A stretch of 64,000 nt of DNA from Alligator mississippiensis. Taxonomy: Eukaryota > Chordata > Crocodylia > Alligatoridae. A program made the translations under genes and the position numbers. Where the stretch lies: contig NC_081828.1 in the NCBI RefSeq assembly GCF_030867095.1, positions 3,549,001 through 3,613,000 on the forward strand. Reading direction: 5' to 3'. Below are positions 11,001 to 42,000 of this stretch, in pieces; within the stretch, counting starts at the first letter, position 1, and each line of letters starts with the position of its first letter. The notes beneath the pieces were generated by a model. That model did not search any database, was not told the DNA's origin, and saw nothing but the letters and a program-made list of their open reading frames with translations.

Positions 11001-12966
11001 GTGGCGGGAGTGGAGCGTGGTGGTGGTGGGAGCACAGTGGCATGGTGGTGGTGGGAGTGGAGCGTGGCGGTGGCGGGAGCGGAGTGTGGTGGTGGTGGGA
11101 GCACAGTGGCATGGTGGTGGCGGGAGTGGAGCGTGGTGGTGGTGGGAGCACAGTGGCATGGTGGTGGCGGGAATGGAGCGTGGTGGTGGTGGGAGCACAG
11201 TGGCATGGTGGTGGCGGGAGTGGAGCGTGGTGGTGGTGGGAGCACAGTGGCATGGTGGTGGCGGGAGTGGAGCGTGGTGGTGGTGGGAGCACAGTGGCAT
11301 GGTGGTGGTGGGAGTGGAGCGTGGCGGTGGCGGGAGCGGAGTGTGGTGGTGGTGGGAGCACAGTGGCATGGTGGTGGCGGGAGTGGAGCGTGGTGGTGGT
11401 GGGAGCACAGTGGCATGGTGGTGGCGGGAGTGGAGCGTGGTGGTGGTGGGAGCACAGTGGCATGGTGGTGGCGGGAGTGGAGCGTGGTGGTGGTGGGAGC
11501 ACAGTGGCATGGTGGTGGCGGGAGTGGAGTGTGGTGGTGGTGGGAGCACAGTGGCATGGTGGTGGCGGGAGTGGAGCGTGGTGGTGGTGGGAGCACAGTG
11601 GCATGGTGGTGGTGGGAGTGGAGCGTGGCGGTGGCGGGAGCGGAGTGTGGTGGTGGTGGGAGCACAGTGGCATGGTGGTGGTGGGAGTGGAGCGTGGCGG
11701 TGGCGGGAGCGGAGTGTGGTGGTGGTGGGAGCACAGTGGCATGGTGGTGGCGGGAGTGGAGCGTGGTGGTGGTGGGAGCACAGTGGCATGGTGGTGGCGG
11801 GAGTGGAGTGTGGTGGTGGTGGGAGCACAGTGGCATGGTGGTGGCGGGAGTGGAGCGTGGTGGTGGTGGGAGCACAGTGGCATGGTGGTGGTGGGAGTGG
11901 AGCGTGGCGGTGGCGGGAGCGGAGTGTGGTGGTGGTGGGAGCACAGTGGCATGGTGGTGGTGGGAGTGGAGCGTGGCGGTGGCGGGAGCGGAGTGTGGTG
12001 GTGGTGGGAGCACAGTGGCATGGTGGTGGCGGGAGTGGAGTGTGGTGGTGGTGGGAGCACAGTGGCATGGTGGTGGCGGGAGTGGAGCGTGGTGGTGGTG
12101 GGAGCACAGTGGCATGGTGGTGGCGGGAGTGGAGCGTGGTGGTGGTGGGAGCACAGTGGCATGGTGGTGGCGGGAGTGGAGTGTGGTGGTGGTGGGAGCA
12201 CAGTGGCATGGTGGTGGCGGGAGTGGAGCGTGGTGGTGGTGGGAGCACAGTGGCATGGTGGTGGCGGGAGTGGAGTGTGGTGGTGGTGGGAGCACAGTGG
12301 CATGGTGGTGGCGGGAGTGGAGTGTGGTGGTGGTGGGAGCACAGTGGCATGGTGGTGGTGGGAGTGGAGTGTGGTGGTGGTGGGAGCACAGTGGCATGGT
12401 GGTGGCGGGAGTGGAGTGTGGTGGTGGTGGGAGCACAGTGGCATGGTGGTGGCGGGAGTGGAGTGTGGTGGTGGTGGGAGCACAGTGGCATGGTGGTGGC
12501 GGGAGTGGAGCGTGGTGGTGGTGGGAGCACAGTGGCATGGTGGTGGCGGGAGTGGAGCGTGGTGGTGGTGGGAGCACAGTGGCATGGTGGTGGCGGGAGT
12601 GGAGTGTGGTGGTGGTGGGAGCACAGTGGCATGGTGGTGGCGGGAGTGGAGCGTGGTGGTGGTGGGAGCACAGTGGCATGGTGGTGGTGGGAGTGGAGCG
12701 TGGCGGTGGCGGGAGCGGAGTGTGGTGGTGGTGGGAGCACAGTGGCATGGTGGTGGCGGGAGTGGAGCATGGTGGCAGCAACAGTGGGAGCGGAGTGCGG
12801 TGGCGGTGGGAGCGGAGTGCGATGGTGGTGGGAGCGCGGTCGTGTTGAGAGTGGAGCGCAGCGGCGGCGGGAGCGGAGCATGGTGATGGTGCAAGTGAAG
12901 CGCGGTGGCAGTCATTGTGCAGCGACGGTAAGCACAGAGCTCCTGCCGACGCCGCCAGCACTGTGA
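8080..12966. repeat. 4.9-kb G/T-rich minisatellite, 47-bp core unit
   Basis: The regular part (about 8860-12765) is built from two blocks: a 22-bp block beginning GGGAGTGGAGC and a 25-bp block beginning GGGAGCACAGTGGCATGG. Together they make a 47-bp unit. A 69-bp variant has two extra 22-bp-type blocks in place of one. The flanks (8080-8860, 12765-12966) are degenerate. There are on the order of 75 units. The plus strand has almost no C outside fixed positions and is full of GGTGGTGG/GGTGGGAG tracts. The unit contains no stop triplet on either strand, and 47 is not a multiple of 3. All six frames therefore stay open for 1400-1630 codons, giving Gly/Trp/Val-rich peptides one way and His/Pro/Thr-rich peptides the other. 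I treat this as non-coding. Confidence 0.97.
8252..8629. repeat. 189-bp tandem duplication inside the minisatellite
   Basis: The block beginning GTGCAGTGGTGGTGGAAG at 8252 recurs at 8441 with essentially the same order of variant sub-units (GCGGTGCCAGTGGGAGCGG, GTGAAGTGTGG, GCGGGATCACAG). It is a recent higher-order duplication in the otherwise divergent left flank of the array. Confidence 0.85.
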
Positions 12967-13184
12967 GCAGCGCGGTGATCTTTTTGTAGGGGGTGCACTG
13001 CCACGCTCAGGGGATGCGTGTGCACCCGTGTGCACCCCCCGTGCGTCGCCCATGCGTGTAAGGAAGAAATCCTTTACGGTGGGGACGGGCTCTGCGGGGC
13101 GGCGGTGCTGTCGCCTGCCCCGGCTGGCAGTGTTCGCGAGGTGATGGGACAGGCGTCAGGCCGGGTTACGCGACCCCAGCGCTC

Positions 13185-13245
13185 TTCGCTGCCCGGAGCG
13201 GGGGTCGGACCCGATGACCGACCAGGTCTCTTCCGACTCTAGAAA
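13185..13245 (+). mobile_element. CR1 3' end fragment, GC-shifted
   Basis: GGGGGTCGGACCCGATGACC followed by CAGGTCTCTTCCGACTCTAG matches the CR1 3' end seen at 720-775. It differs mainly by A/T to G/C changes, as expected of a repeat sitting inside a CpG island. Confidence 0.7.
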
Positions 13246-13978
13246 GGTGTGAAAAGCGAGCGGCTCCTCGTGCTGGTTTTGTGCGGCCCAGGCGCGGGCC
13301 AGCAGTCGGGGCAGTGGCAGGTGTTTGGGGCGCAGCAACATCCGCACCCCTCGTCGGGACACGGCGCAGGCGGAGCAGCCTCGAGCCCTGCGAGCGCGGC
13401 GGCGGTGGGTGCGAGCGAGCGGGACGGGGACAGGCACACGAGGGGCTTTGGGGAGACGACAGCTCGCAGAAAAAGATCTTTTTTCTTTGTTTGTGGTGTT
13501 TTCTCAGCGGGTCCCATCACAGGCGTCGCCCACCCACACGGGTCCAGCCTGGCAAAACGAGGAGCGGGCGTCTGCGGCCCTGCGCCGCCTGCCCCCCGGC
13601 CGGAGCGCCGAGCGCATCGATGGGTGGGGCGGGGCGGGGCGGGCGAGCGCTCGGTGCTCGCTTGGTCGCGCCTGCGCGCCGGGGGCGGGGCTATAGGAGC
13701 CCGCGAGCCCAGGCCCCGCCCCCAGCCCGCCGGCGCGTAGGAGCACCGGGATCGGGGCCGTCTGCCGGCCCTGCCTGCCCCGGCACCCCGCGCCCCTCCC
13801 CCTCCTCCAGGAATCCCTCTGCCCCTCCCCCAACCCCCTGTGCCCCTCCTCCACACCCCCCAACCCTTCTCCCCCCTGCTCCCCCAAACCCTGGCCATTG
13901 CCCCTCATTGTCAGCGCCCCCACCTGAGGCCCCGCTGCAGCCCGGCGCCCCGCATGGGGCCGCGTCCCCCGGGAGGAG
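13246..13978 (+). promoter_or_regulatory. RAD54L: RAD54L CpG-rich promoter and 5' UTR
   Basis: This is a GC- and CpG-dense segment upstream of the RAD54L start codon. Visible elements are a run of overlapping GC boxes at 13626-13645 (GGGGCGGGGCGGGGC), another GC box near 13682, and a TCGCGCC E2F-like site near 13666. E2F control would fit a recombination gene expressed in S phase, but that is inference. The transcription start cannot be placed from sequence alone. Open frames through this island are GC-driven and not coding. Confidence 0.7.
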
Positions 13979-34411
<20,433 letters not shown>

Positions 34412-34810
34412 CAGGCCGCCTGCCCTAGGGAGGAGGGAAGGCTCCTATGGAAGTCAAGCCCGTTTCAGCAGCTTTCTGAGAGACCCCCATGGCAGCATAC
34501 GCTGCATCTATAATGGGACCACACTGGTCTGGTTTCTCTGAGCAGGAAGAGCTTTCTAGCCTGCCTGGAGCAGCGGGAAGCACCTGGCAGTATTTGTGGC
34601 GTCGCTCTTTGACTTGGCTATGGTGCACTTCATTCACTCGGGACATTTGAACAGCGTCAGATCCTGCCTCTATGATAGCAGGCAAGCAGGATGCTGGTAC
34701 CACACAGTTGGCACAGGTGCCTTTTATCCAGGAGAACCCCATTGCAGGCAGCAAAGCGCCCTCTTCTGATTGATGGTAATAGCTAGTTGCCACTACTACG
34801 TGCATTAGAT

Positions 34811-35022
34811 CTGGGGTGTCAAACGTATGCCCCTGTGGGTCAGATCCAGCCTGCAGAGCCATGCCACAAGGCTGCGGGGCTGGGGCTCACTGCCGAGACT
34901 TGGGGTATGTTGCTCCATGCTGTATTAACCTCTATAGCTCCCTGACACTGCTTGCCCTACTGCCAGAGGTGGATCCAGATCCAGCCTGAGGCCAAACCTG
35001 CTTGACCTCCCACCCCTGCTCT
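34811..35022. mobile_element. hAT-like element in the RAD54L 3' UTR
   Basis: CTGGGGTGTCAAACGTATG, GTGGGTCAGATCCAGCCTG at the left, and CTTGACCTCCCACCCCTGC at the right. These are the inverted 'GGGGTGTCAAACTCATG...' ends and 'gatccagcc' interior common to a reptile hAT family. It is diverged and has no coding sequence. Confidence 0.45.
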
Positions 35023-35381
35023 AGAGGCCATAACTAGTGGCTGATAAGGTGCAGGTGTGTTATGAAACCTGAGTCTTGCAGGTTATTCTAAAAATAAGAT
35101 CTCCACCCAAGATCAGTCCAGGTGATGAAGTCATTTAAACCATGACTTTCCCAAACAGCTGGTCAATTGGGCATCCACTTCGAGACACTTTAGCTTGTTT
35201 TTTGTTTTAAACTTGGAATACACGGTTTAATGTAACTACAGAAAACGTTGGTCTTCATTTTATTTTTAGGAGGAAAAATCCACCTGATCTGATTTGCAGC
35301 AGCAGGCTTTTTAGTGAGATTTTCCCTTATTGTACAGTCGAAAGAGTTCGTAGCAATGCAACGATTCCACTCAACTGCCTT

Positions 35382-35397
35382 TTTATTATAAAATAAA
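35382..35397. terminator. Back-to-back poly(A) signals for RAD54L and LRRC41
   Basis: TTTATT at 35382-35387 reads AATAAA on the minus strand, and AATAAA at 35392-35397 serves the plus strand. The two hexamers are separated by 4 bp, between the convergent stop codons at 34411 and 36056. They could end both transcripts, with 3' UTRs of about 1.0 and 0.7 kb. Confidence 0.5.
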
Positions 35398-35415
35398 GTT
35401 GCTGAAGGATAATGA

Positions 35416-36055
35416 AAACTCACTTTTGTTTAAAACCTCTTTGTAAAATAAGCATGTACGACAGTTGGCAGGATGCATACAAACTTGGGGAGGAGAAATT
35501 CCTGCCACAGGTGTTGGTAAGAGTTTGTGAGCAAGGCTGAGGCTGCTTTTTATTCTGCTAATGGGCATTTATAAGACCATCTCATTCTGCTGAGGAAAGG
35601 GGCTTTGATTATTTTTAATTGCAAATTTGACAGAGGGATGTTATGTTTCAAACTACCACAAGGAAATGAAAGTGTGTCGGGGCACTAATTGACCATTCAG
35701 TAACAGCTCAGAGCCTCAGACTCCTGCTGGAGGTTAGCTCAAATGTATCTGGCAGAAGCACCTTATTTCTGTCCCGAATCCTCAGGTCCCCTCTGCTCTG
35801 ATCGGTTCTCTACTGCTGAGTTTCTACCCCGGTCCCCTAATCACACTTCTGCCTCTCCAGCTGCACCATGAGTTACTTGATCAATTCTGTGCACAGTGCA
35901 AGAAAGATCCCCTTGCTTTTTCCCTCAGCCCAGTGTCAGCTGAGCCTGCCTAACGCTTCCCTCCCCTCTGAAATACAATGGAAAAGGAGCCCTGGGGGCA
36001 ATGTCCCTGTGGAATTTGAAATCAAGGTAGGAGGCTGCGTGGCAGGTCCTGCCCA
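35416..36055 (-). other. LRRC41: LRRC41 3' UTR (probable)
   Basis: Sequence downstream of the LRRC41 stop (complement of 36056-36058) as far as the minus-strand AATAAA at 35387-35382. No repeats were recognised. Other TTTATT hexamers near 35548 and 35258 could be used instead. Confidence 0.4.
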
Positions 36056-39000
36056 TCACATCACGCTGATGTAGTCAGCAAAGGCCTGGGAGGAGTCCCA
36101 CGTGTCGCTGACCACGCTGCACACAGCTCTGAGGCGCTGGAGCGCCTCCTGTGCTGTTGCAACGTCCTGGTCCAGCCAGTTCTGGAAGAGGCGAAGATGG
36201 GTGAATTTGGCCTGCTCGCCTCGCTGCAGCAGGTGGCTCTCCAGCTTCTTGGTGAACTCCAGGAGTCCGTCAGGCTTAATGCAGTTGGAGCTGTTGGAGG
36301 GGAAGAAAATTCAGGGTGAAATATCTGCCTGCAAATTGGGAGTTGCTTGAGATCAGGCAAGTGCTTGCCCTTTTGCATCTATTATTTGCTGCCTACGTTG
36401 GGTTATTAACATCTGTGTGTGTATTCAGTGGATACAGGCCACTTTTATTTAGCTGAGCCCTTGCAAACAGTTGAGCCGTCTCTGTTCTCCCACCAGCTCT
36501 CACTTAAGCAGTGGTCCTGTTGCCCTCTAGAGCCGGTCCCTCTGGTTCATTCTTTGTGCCTGTTCGGATAATCTGCAGAGGCACCTCAGGAAGAAATTTA
36601 AATCTTGGGCATCTCCAGGAAGCGACAACAGCCACGCGTTCTCTCCAAGTCTTTCTCTGTTCGTCCTGGGAGAAAGCCTTTTGCCTTAGGATCATAAAAG
36701 GGCACTCACACACATGCGGGGAGGTCTGCTCGAGCACATAAATCCATACTAGCTGGCAGCATTGCATGTCGTATGCATCAGTGGCACGGCAAGTGTCAGT
36801 GCTGAGAAAGTGGCAGTGGTGCGCTTTTAACTAAAACCCGTTCGATGTGCTTTAGTTCAAAGCTTGCCGCCACCATTTTCTCAACGCCGCCTGCTTCCGA
36901 CGCAGCGCTGGGCACATGTAAAAATGCTCAGACATCCACCATAAGTCTTTATGATGTACACTGGGTAAACTGCAACCCCCAGACTCCCTCCCAGGTGCCA
37001 CTCCTCCCACTTCCAGCTGCTGCCAAAGGTGGGCTTCCCTTCCCACCTCTGGCTTGCACTTGTTCCTGCCTCCAGAGGTAGGAGAGCACACCTGTTGGGA
37101 GCCAGGGGCTCTGGCATCCAGGTGACCCTGTGAGGGAGAGCTCCAAGTGTATTGAGCATGGGGAGGAGGTGCAGCTAAGACCCACACACAGCAGGGGAGA
37201 TGCATGGGGTGACTACAGGAACCCAAGCGCTGTGCAGAGCAGGGGGCCTGTGGCCCCTACACATATAGTTCCTGGCTGCTGAGAAGCTGGACAGCTCTCT
37301 ACTAACATTTTGCCCTAGTGACACTGCTGTATGTTTGTGCAGTTCACGCCCCGGACAAGCCTGTCAGGCCGCGTCCACTTGCTGGCTGAGCAGCAGCAAT
37401 GCAGCTAGAAAGGATGACACCCGATACAACTGATCCATATCAAACCTCAGGACAACTAGCCCCAACGGAGCGGGGAGGGTAACTGAAGGGATAGGATTAA
37501 AGGCAACAGAATACCTGACATCCAGCTGGCAGATAGAAGAGGATGAATCTTCAGAGAAAATATCTGCTAAAGCAACCAGCCGGTGATTGCCTAACAATAG
37601 AGAAACAGAGTGACGTGAGCGGTGAACACTTGCAGCAGGCATCCAGGGAGGGAGGAAGGTGTGCCTGCTGCAGCACGGAGGCAGCTTAAACACTCTCACT
37701 GCTGGCAAACTGCTGTGGAAACTAGCCTAAGAGCGCACAGAAAAAGGAAAGAGTTGTGAATCCCTGAATTTTGGGCTCCTTCAGACTGGAGGCCAACAGG
37801 TTCTGTGGCCAGCTGGACCAGGGTTTTTCAGCAAATAAGTCTGCTTGCCAAAAACATCATTTGGCAGAACTAAGTGTTTGTCAATTTGACATCATTTTTC
37901 ATCCAAGAAAAGTCGAATGCAAAACTGGAAAGACATCTTTTTTGTTTGCTGCCTTTACTGAGCAAAAGGTTTTGTTTTCAATACCGCCAACGGTCAAGGT
38001 GAATCCAGGAAAGAAAATATTTCAGTTGACCCAAAACCACACCTTTGTTTTGGACTGACAGGAGTTCCTGTCCATGTCTCTCCCCTTGAGTTTGCCTAGG
38101 AAACTGAAGACCTTGTTTAAGCTAGTCCAGGCCCATAAGATTTCTTGTGCCATCCAAGTCTTTATCTCCCCTGCACCTTTACCTGCTCCCAAAACAATGG
38201 TCAAAGCATAAGCAGAGCCAGGTGCCAGAACAAACTTGTTAGGAATCATAACCCCAGAAAGGTCTTTTAAGAGCCAAGTCCTGCTGGTTAAGTTGGTGCA
38301 GAAGCAAAGGGTCCCTACGGTTCACTTGCCTAAAAGCGAATGGTTTCAGCTTCATTTCTCCCCAGTGTCCACCAGACAACCGTTCAGTCACGTCTGGCCT
38401 CCTGCCCGTGTCAGTTGTCAATAGCAGCATTTTCAGAGACTACACGCAGGAGTTTTATTGACTGAAGAGCTGCTGCACTAGGCTGAAATTACCCACCTAC
38501 TTCCCTAGCCCACAGAAAACAGAAGTCATCAGACAGTGGTTATCGTGCTTCCTCACCCCAGTATGTGTTGAGCAATGGTTTTGAGCCATCCTGGAAGGCA
38601 GCTAGCAGGGAGCTTGTCTAATGTAGCCACCCGTTTCATTGCACTCTCGGTACGTACCAAGTCTGTTTCCAGGTAGTTTGAGGCTCTTCAGAGATGAATT
38701 TCTCTTCACTACATTGATTATTTCAGAGAGAAACTCAGCGGTGGAGCTTTCAAACAGCCGGCAAAAGGAGAATGTGATTTCTGCCAAAAAACACAGACCG
38801 GTCAATACCTTTGTGCTATACGTGTAGTTATGGGACATTATTTAATACTTCAGTTACTACTGCAGACATCTTTAAGTACCCTATTTAATGTAGAAGAACA
38901 AAAAATCCTGGCTGGGTGCCCAGGGACAAGTTTAAAGGGGATGCTGTAGGTCGGGCTACAGAACACAAAGTCCTGGAAAAGCAGATCTGAATTAGGTCAC

Positions 39001-42000
39001 ATGATTTTGTTACACGGCTGATGTACTAATGTGCGTAGCAGCAAAAGCAAGACACCGTTGTCTCCGTTATATGAACTGGCTATGGACCCAGCCCTTGCAT
39101 TAGCTGAGAACATCAAAGCTTGTGCTTTCTCATTCCTCTGAAAATTACAATTTCTTTTCCCCACCTTAGACACAAAGAAAACTGGGGCTCTCTCTTGGAT
39201 AAATCTCAGGAAGCCACACCATCAACCTCTGCATTCAAAGTAGTCTTTCCAGACAAGAGTTTACCTTGGAGGATGGGGTCCTGAAGCAGAAGAAGGACTT
39301 CTTCCTGATGGTCAGCCAGGTTGACATCATGGAAGCTCAGCTTCTTCAGGTCTGGGTTGCGCTCTGCCAGGAGGAGTGGATCAGTAAAGGATCCTATGCC
39401 CGTGTTAAAAAAGCCTGGGGCTGCCTAATGCTCGCTCAGCCGGATGTCGTGGGGAGTACGGGGGCACTTCTCAGTGACAAATTCTGCTGTCAGGTTCATG
39501 CAGGGCAGCAACACGTCCCCATCACTTTTGGCTATACCAAGACAGGGAAGAAAATCCCTACTGGTTTTGTGATTCTGCATTGCTGTGGGACCAGGCGTGT
39601 GCACGACCCAGAGGAAAACCCGGAAATCAAGTTTTCAGCCCCCTAAACTAAGCGCCAAAGTGAGGCACTTGTGAAAGCTGAACCCAAAGCTTGCAGCTCC
39701 AGGCCACAGAAAAGCACACACTAGGACTGTAAGGGGAGGGAAGGAACTGATGGGAGCATGCACAAGAAGTTGCTTGTGGAAGACTATTGTACTTTCGGCA
39801 TGAGATGCTCCTTTGATGGTTTTTAGCAGGGTACCTTTGAGTGCCTGCAGAAGCAGCCTGAACTCCTGGGGACATGGCAGTGCTGCGCTATCTAGGGACA
39901 GCTGCTGGAGAGACCTCGAGGCTTTCAACACAGGCAGCAGGAGCGCAGTCTGCAGCGGCTCTCTGGGGAACCGGATCTCCAGCTGTTCCAGGCAGCTCTC
40001 TGCGGAGCAGGGAGAAAAAGGTTCTGCTTGTCAACACATTCCTGCAAAATGCACCTGAATCCCAGAGAAGCTGTCCTCTGCCAGCACGGGCCTGTCATTC
40101 GGATGTGCAGGCTATGCCGATTGCCAGGCATCTAGGCCTACAGGACCGTGATGAGTATAAGCATCCCAGGAGGAAAATCTGAAGTCCCATTCCAAAAGTG
40201 CTTGGAGGTCCACGTACCAGCCATTTCAATCAGACACAAAAGCCTGATGCTACGTCTACGCTGTGGCTGAAGGAACAACCCCCACCCGCCTTCTCCCTTG
40301 GTGTGCAGAAGCAACGTGGCAGGGACACCTCAGGTTGTCACTCACCAGTATGGTACTGGGGGCCACCCCTCAGGGTGTCCTCCCTACCTTTCTGCCAGGG
40401 TTTATGGTCTGGGAGCAGGAGTGGAAGGCTGGGGCTTATTCCCTCAATGGAGCATCCAAACCTTCTACTGCCTGCCGTAGACATGCTTCGTAAGTGCCCA
40501 ACTCCCACTTTGAACAATAACCTCTTAGTCTCCGCTACCATGGCAGCAAGTGGAGTTTTCCCTCTGCTCCCCAGGGTTTGATAGATCAGTCGATAACATC
40601 CGCCAAAGCGGGTGTGAAGAGAAAGTGCCAGCCTTGGTGATCCTGTGTAACACGCTGCTCATGCAACGCGCTGGGAAGTGGGATGGCAGGCACTTTCTAC
40701 ACCCGCTGCAGGCTCTGTCTGGCCTTGCAAACGCTGCCATTGTGCTCTGTTGATATTTTACGTGTCAAATACAGACACTTCTTGGGAATGATATTTAAAT
40801 CAGACATATTCACCTCCCAGCCCATGGGCCAGGTCTGGCTCAGAGCCACGTCATCCAGCCCACTAGGCTCTCCAAGGGTCCAGACATTTGATGCGGGGGG
40901 AGGTGGAGAGTGGTGGCAGCATTAATCACTATTTCCCTGGTGCCAAGTATCCAGACCCATGGGGAGCCCTGTAGGCCGGTTAACGTGGCCCTGTGCACCT
41001 GATCGCAACAGTGTGCATCCAGACCTAGTGCCGGACGCCACCCATGGATTGACCTCGCATGCTGGCCGTGTGCAGATGGACTCCACACTATTCATCTAGC
41101 CCATGGGGCCAGAAAATCGGGTGCCACCGGTTTAGACAGGGCTGATCCTAAGATTTCCTAACAGCTTTTCTAGCTCTGCTTTTCTATGATTCAAAAGGAG
41201 ACTGGATACACGCCTTGCTGGGGTTATTTGACCCAGTCTTTCCTGCCCAGAGCAGCAGGGCTGGACCTGACGATCTCATGAGGTCCCTTCCAGCCCCAAA
41301 CTTCTGTGAATCTGTGATTCTATGACTGAATTTTGTGCCCTGTGATAGGGACCTACATTGGAAAGCAACAGTCACCACTAGCTAAATGCAAGAGGAGCCA
41401 GCAGCTGGACACCTTGCTGTATGCACAGGAAGTGGAGTCTCTCCCGCTTTCTATACAGAACAAAACCTCTGTTATTTGGAGCCAGTTCTCTACCTGGGAT
41501 CTCCTCCAAGGAGCTCAGACTGCCTTCTGGCCTACTCCCCTCGAGGTGGTGTTTGAGGTCGAAGCTGACAGAGAGCGTGCGGAGCCAGGGGAAAGCACTC
41601 AGGATGCAGTGAACAAGCTCCACCGAAGGGACGTGCGAGAAGACATCGCTCACACGCACCACGTGAAGGCGGCGGTCGTTGTGGCGAGACAGGGCCCGGA
41701 GCCCAGACAGGATGCAGAAGATATTAGCACCTAGGCCTGAAACCAACAATTCAAGAGAAAGCAAGAGGAGCATCAGATGCACGTGTGTAGATTCAGTACG
41801 GCCAACACCGATGCATGACAGAGGCTATGCAAGTCACTGATGTTTGGTTTGGTTTGGCTGCTCAGCTGAGCAACTGGGGGAAAAGGGCTTAATTCACAAA
41901 CCAGGACATGTAAGATAGGTTCAACCCCTTCCTCTGACTTGATACATATCCCACCTCCCGGGAATGTACCCCATCCATGAGGCTGTTGGCTCTTCTGGGA

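Larger units (their letters stand above)
34412..35415 (+). other. RAD54L: RAD54L 3' UTR (probable)
   Basis: The stop codon TAG is at 34409-34411. The first good AATAAA downstream on the plus strand is at 35392-35397, suggesting a 3' UTR of about 1 kb. A hAT-like remnant lies inside it. The extent is inferred from the signal only. Confidence 0.5.

Noticed and set aside
8080-12966. CRISPR-like reading of the regular repeats
   Set aside because: Units are contiguous variants of one sequence with no unique spacers, no leader and no cas genes, and the genome is a vertebrate's.
8052-13053. Six very long open reading frames (1426-1630 codons) over 8.05-13.05 kb on both strands
   Set aside because: They are forced by a stop-free 47-bp tandem unit. 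All frames are equally open, composition is simple (Gly/Trp/Val or His/Pro/Thr), and there is no domain, splice signal or frame preference.
39266-39646. 126-codon plus-strand frame
   Set aside because: It is antisense to LRRC41 exon 7, whose minus-strand translation is clearly the conserved one.
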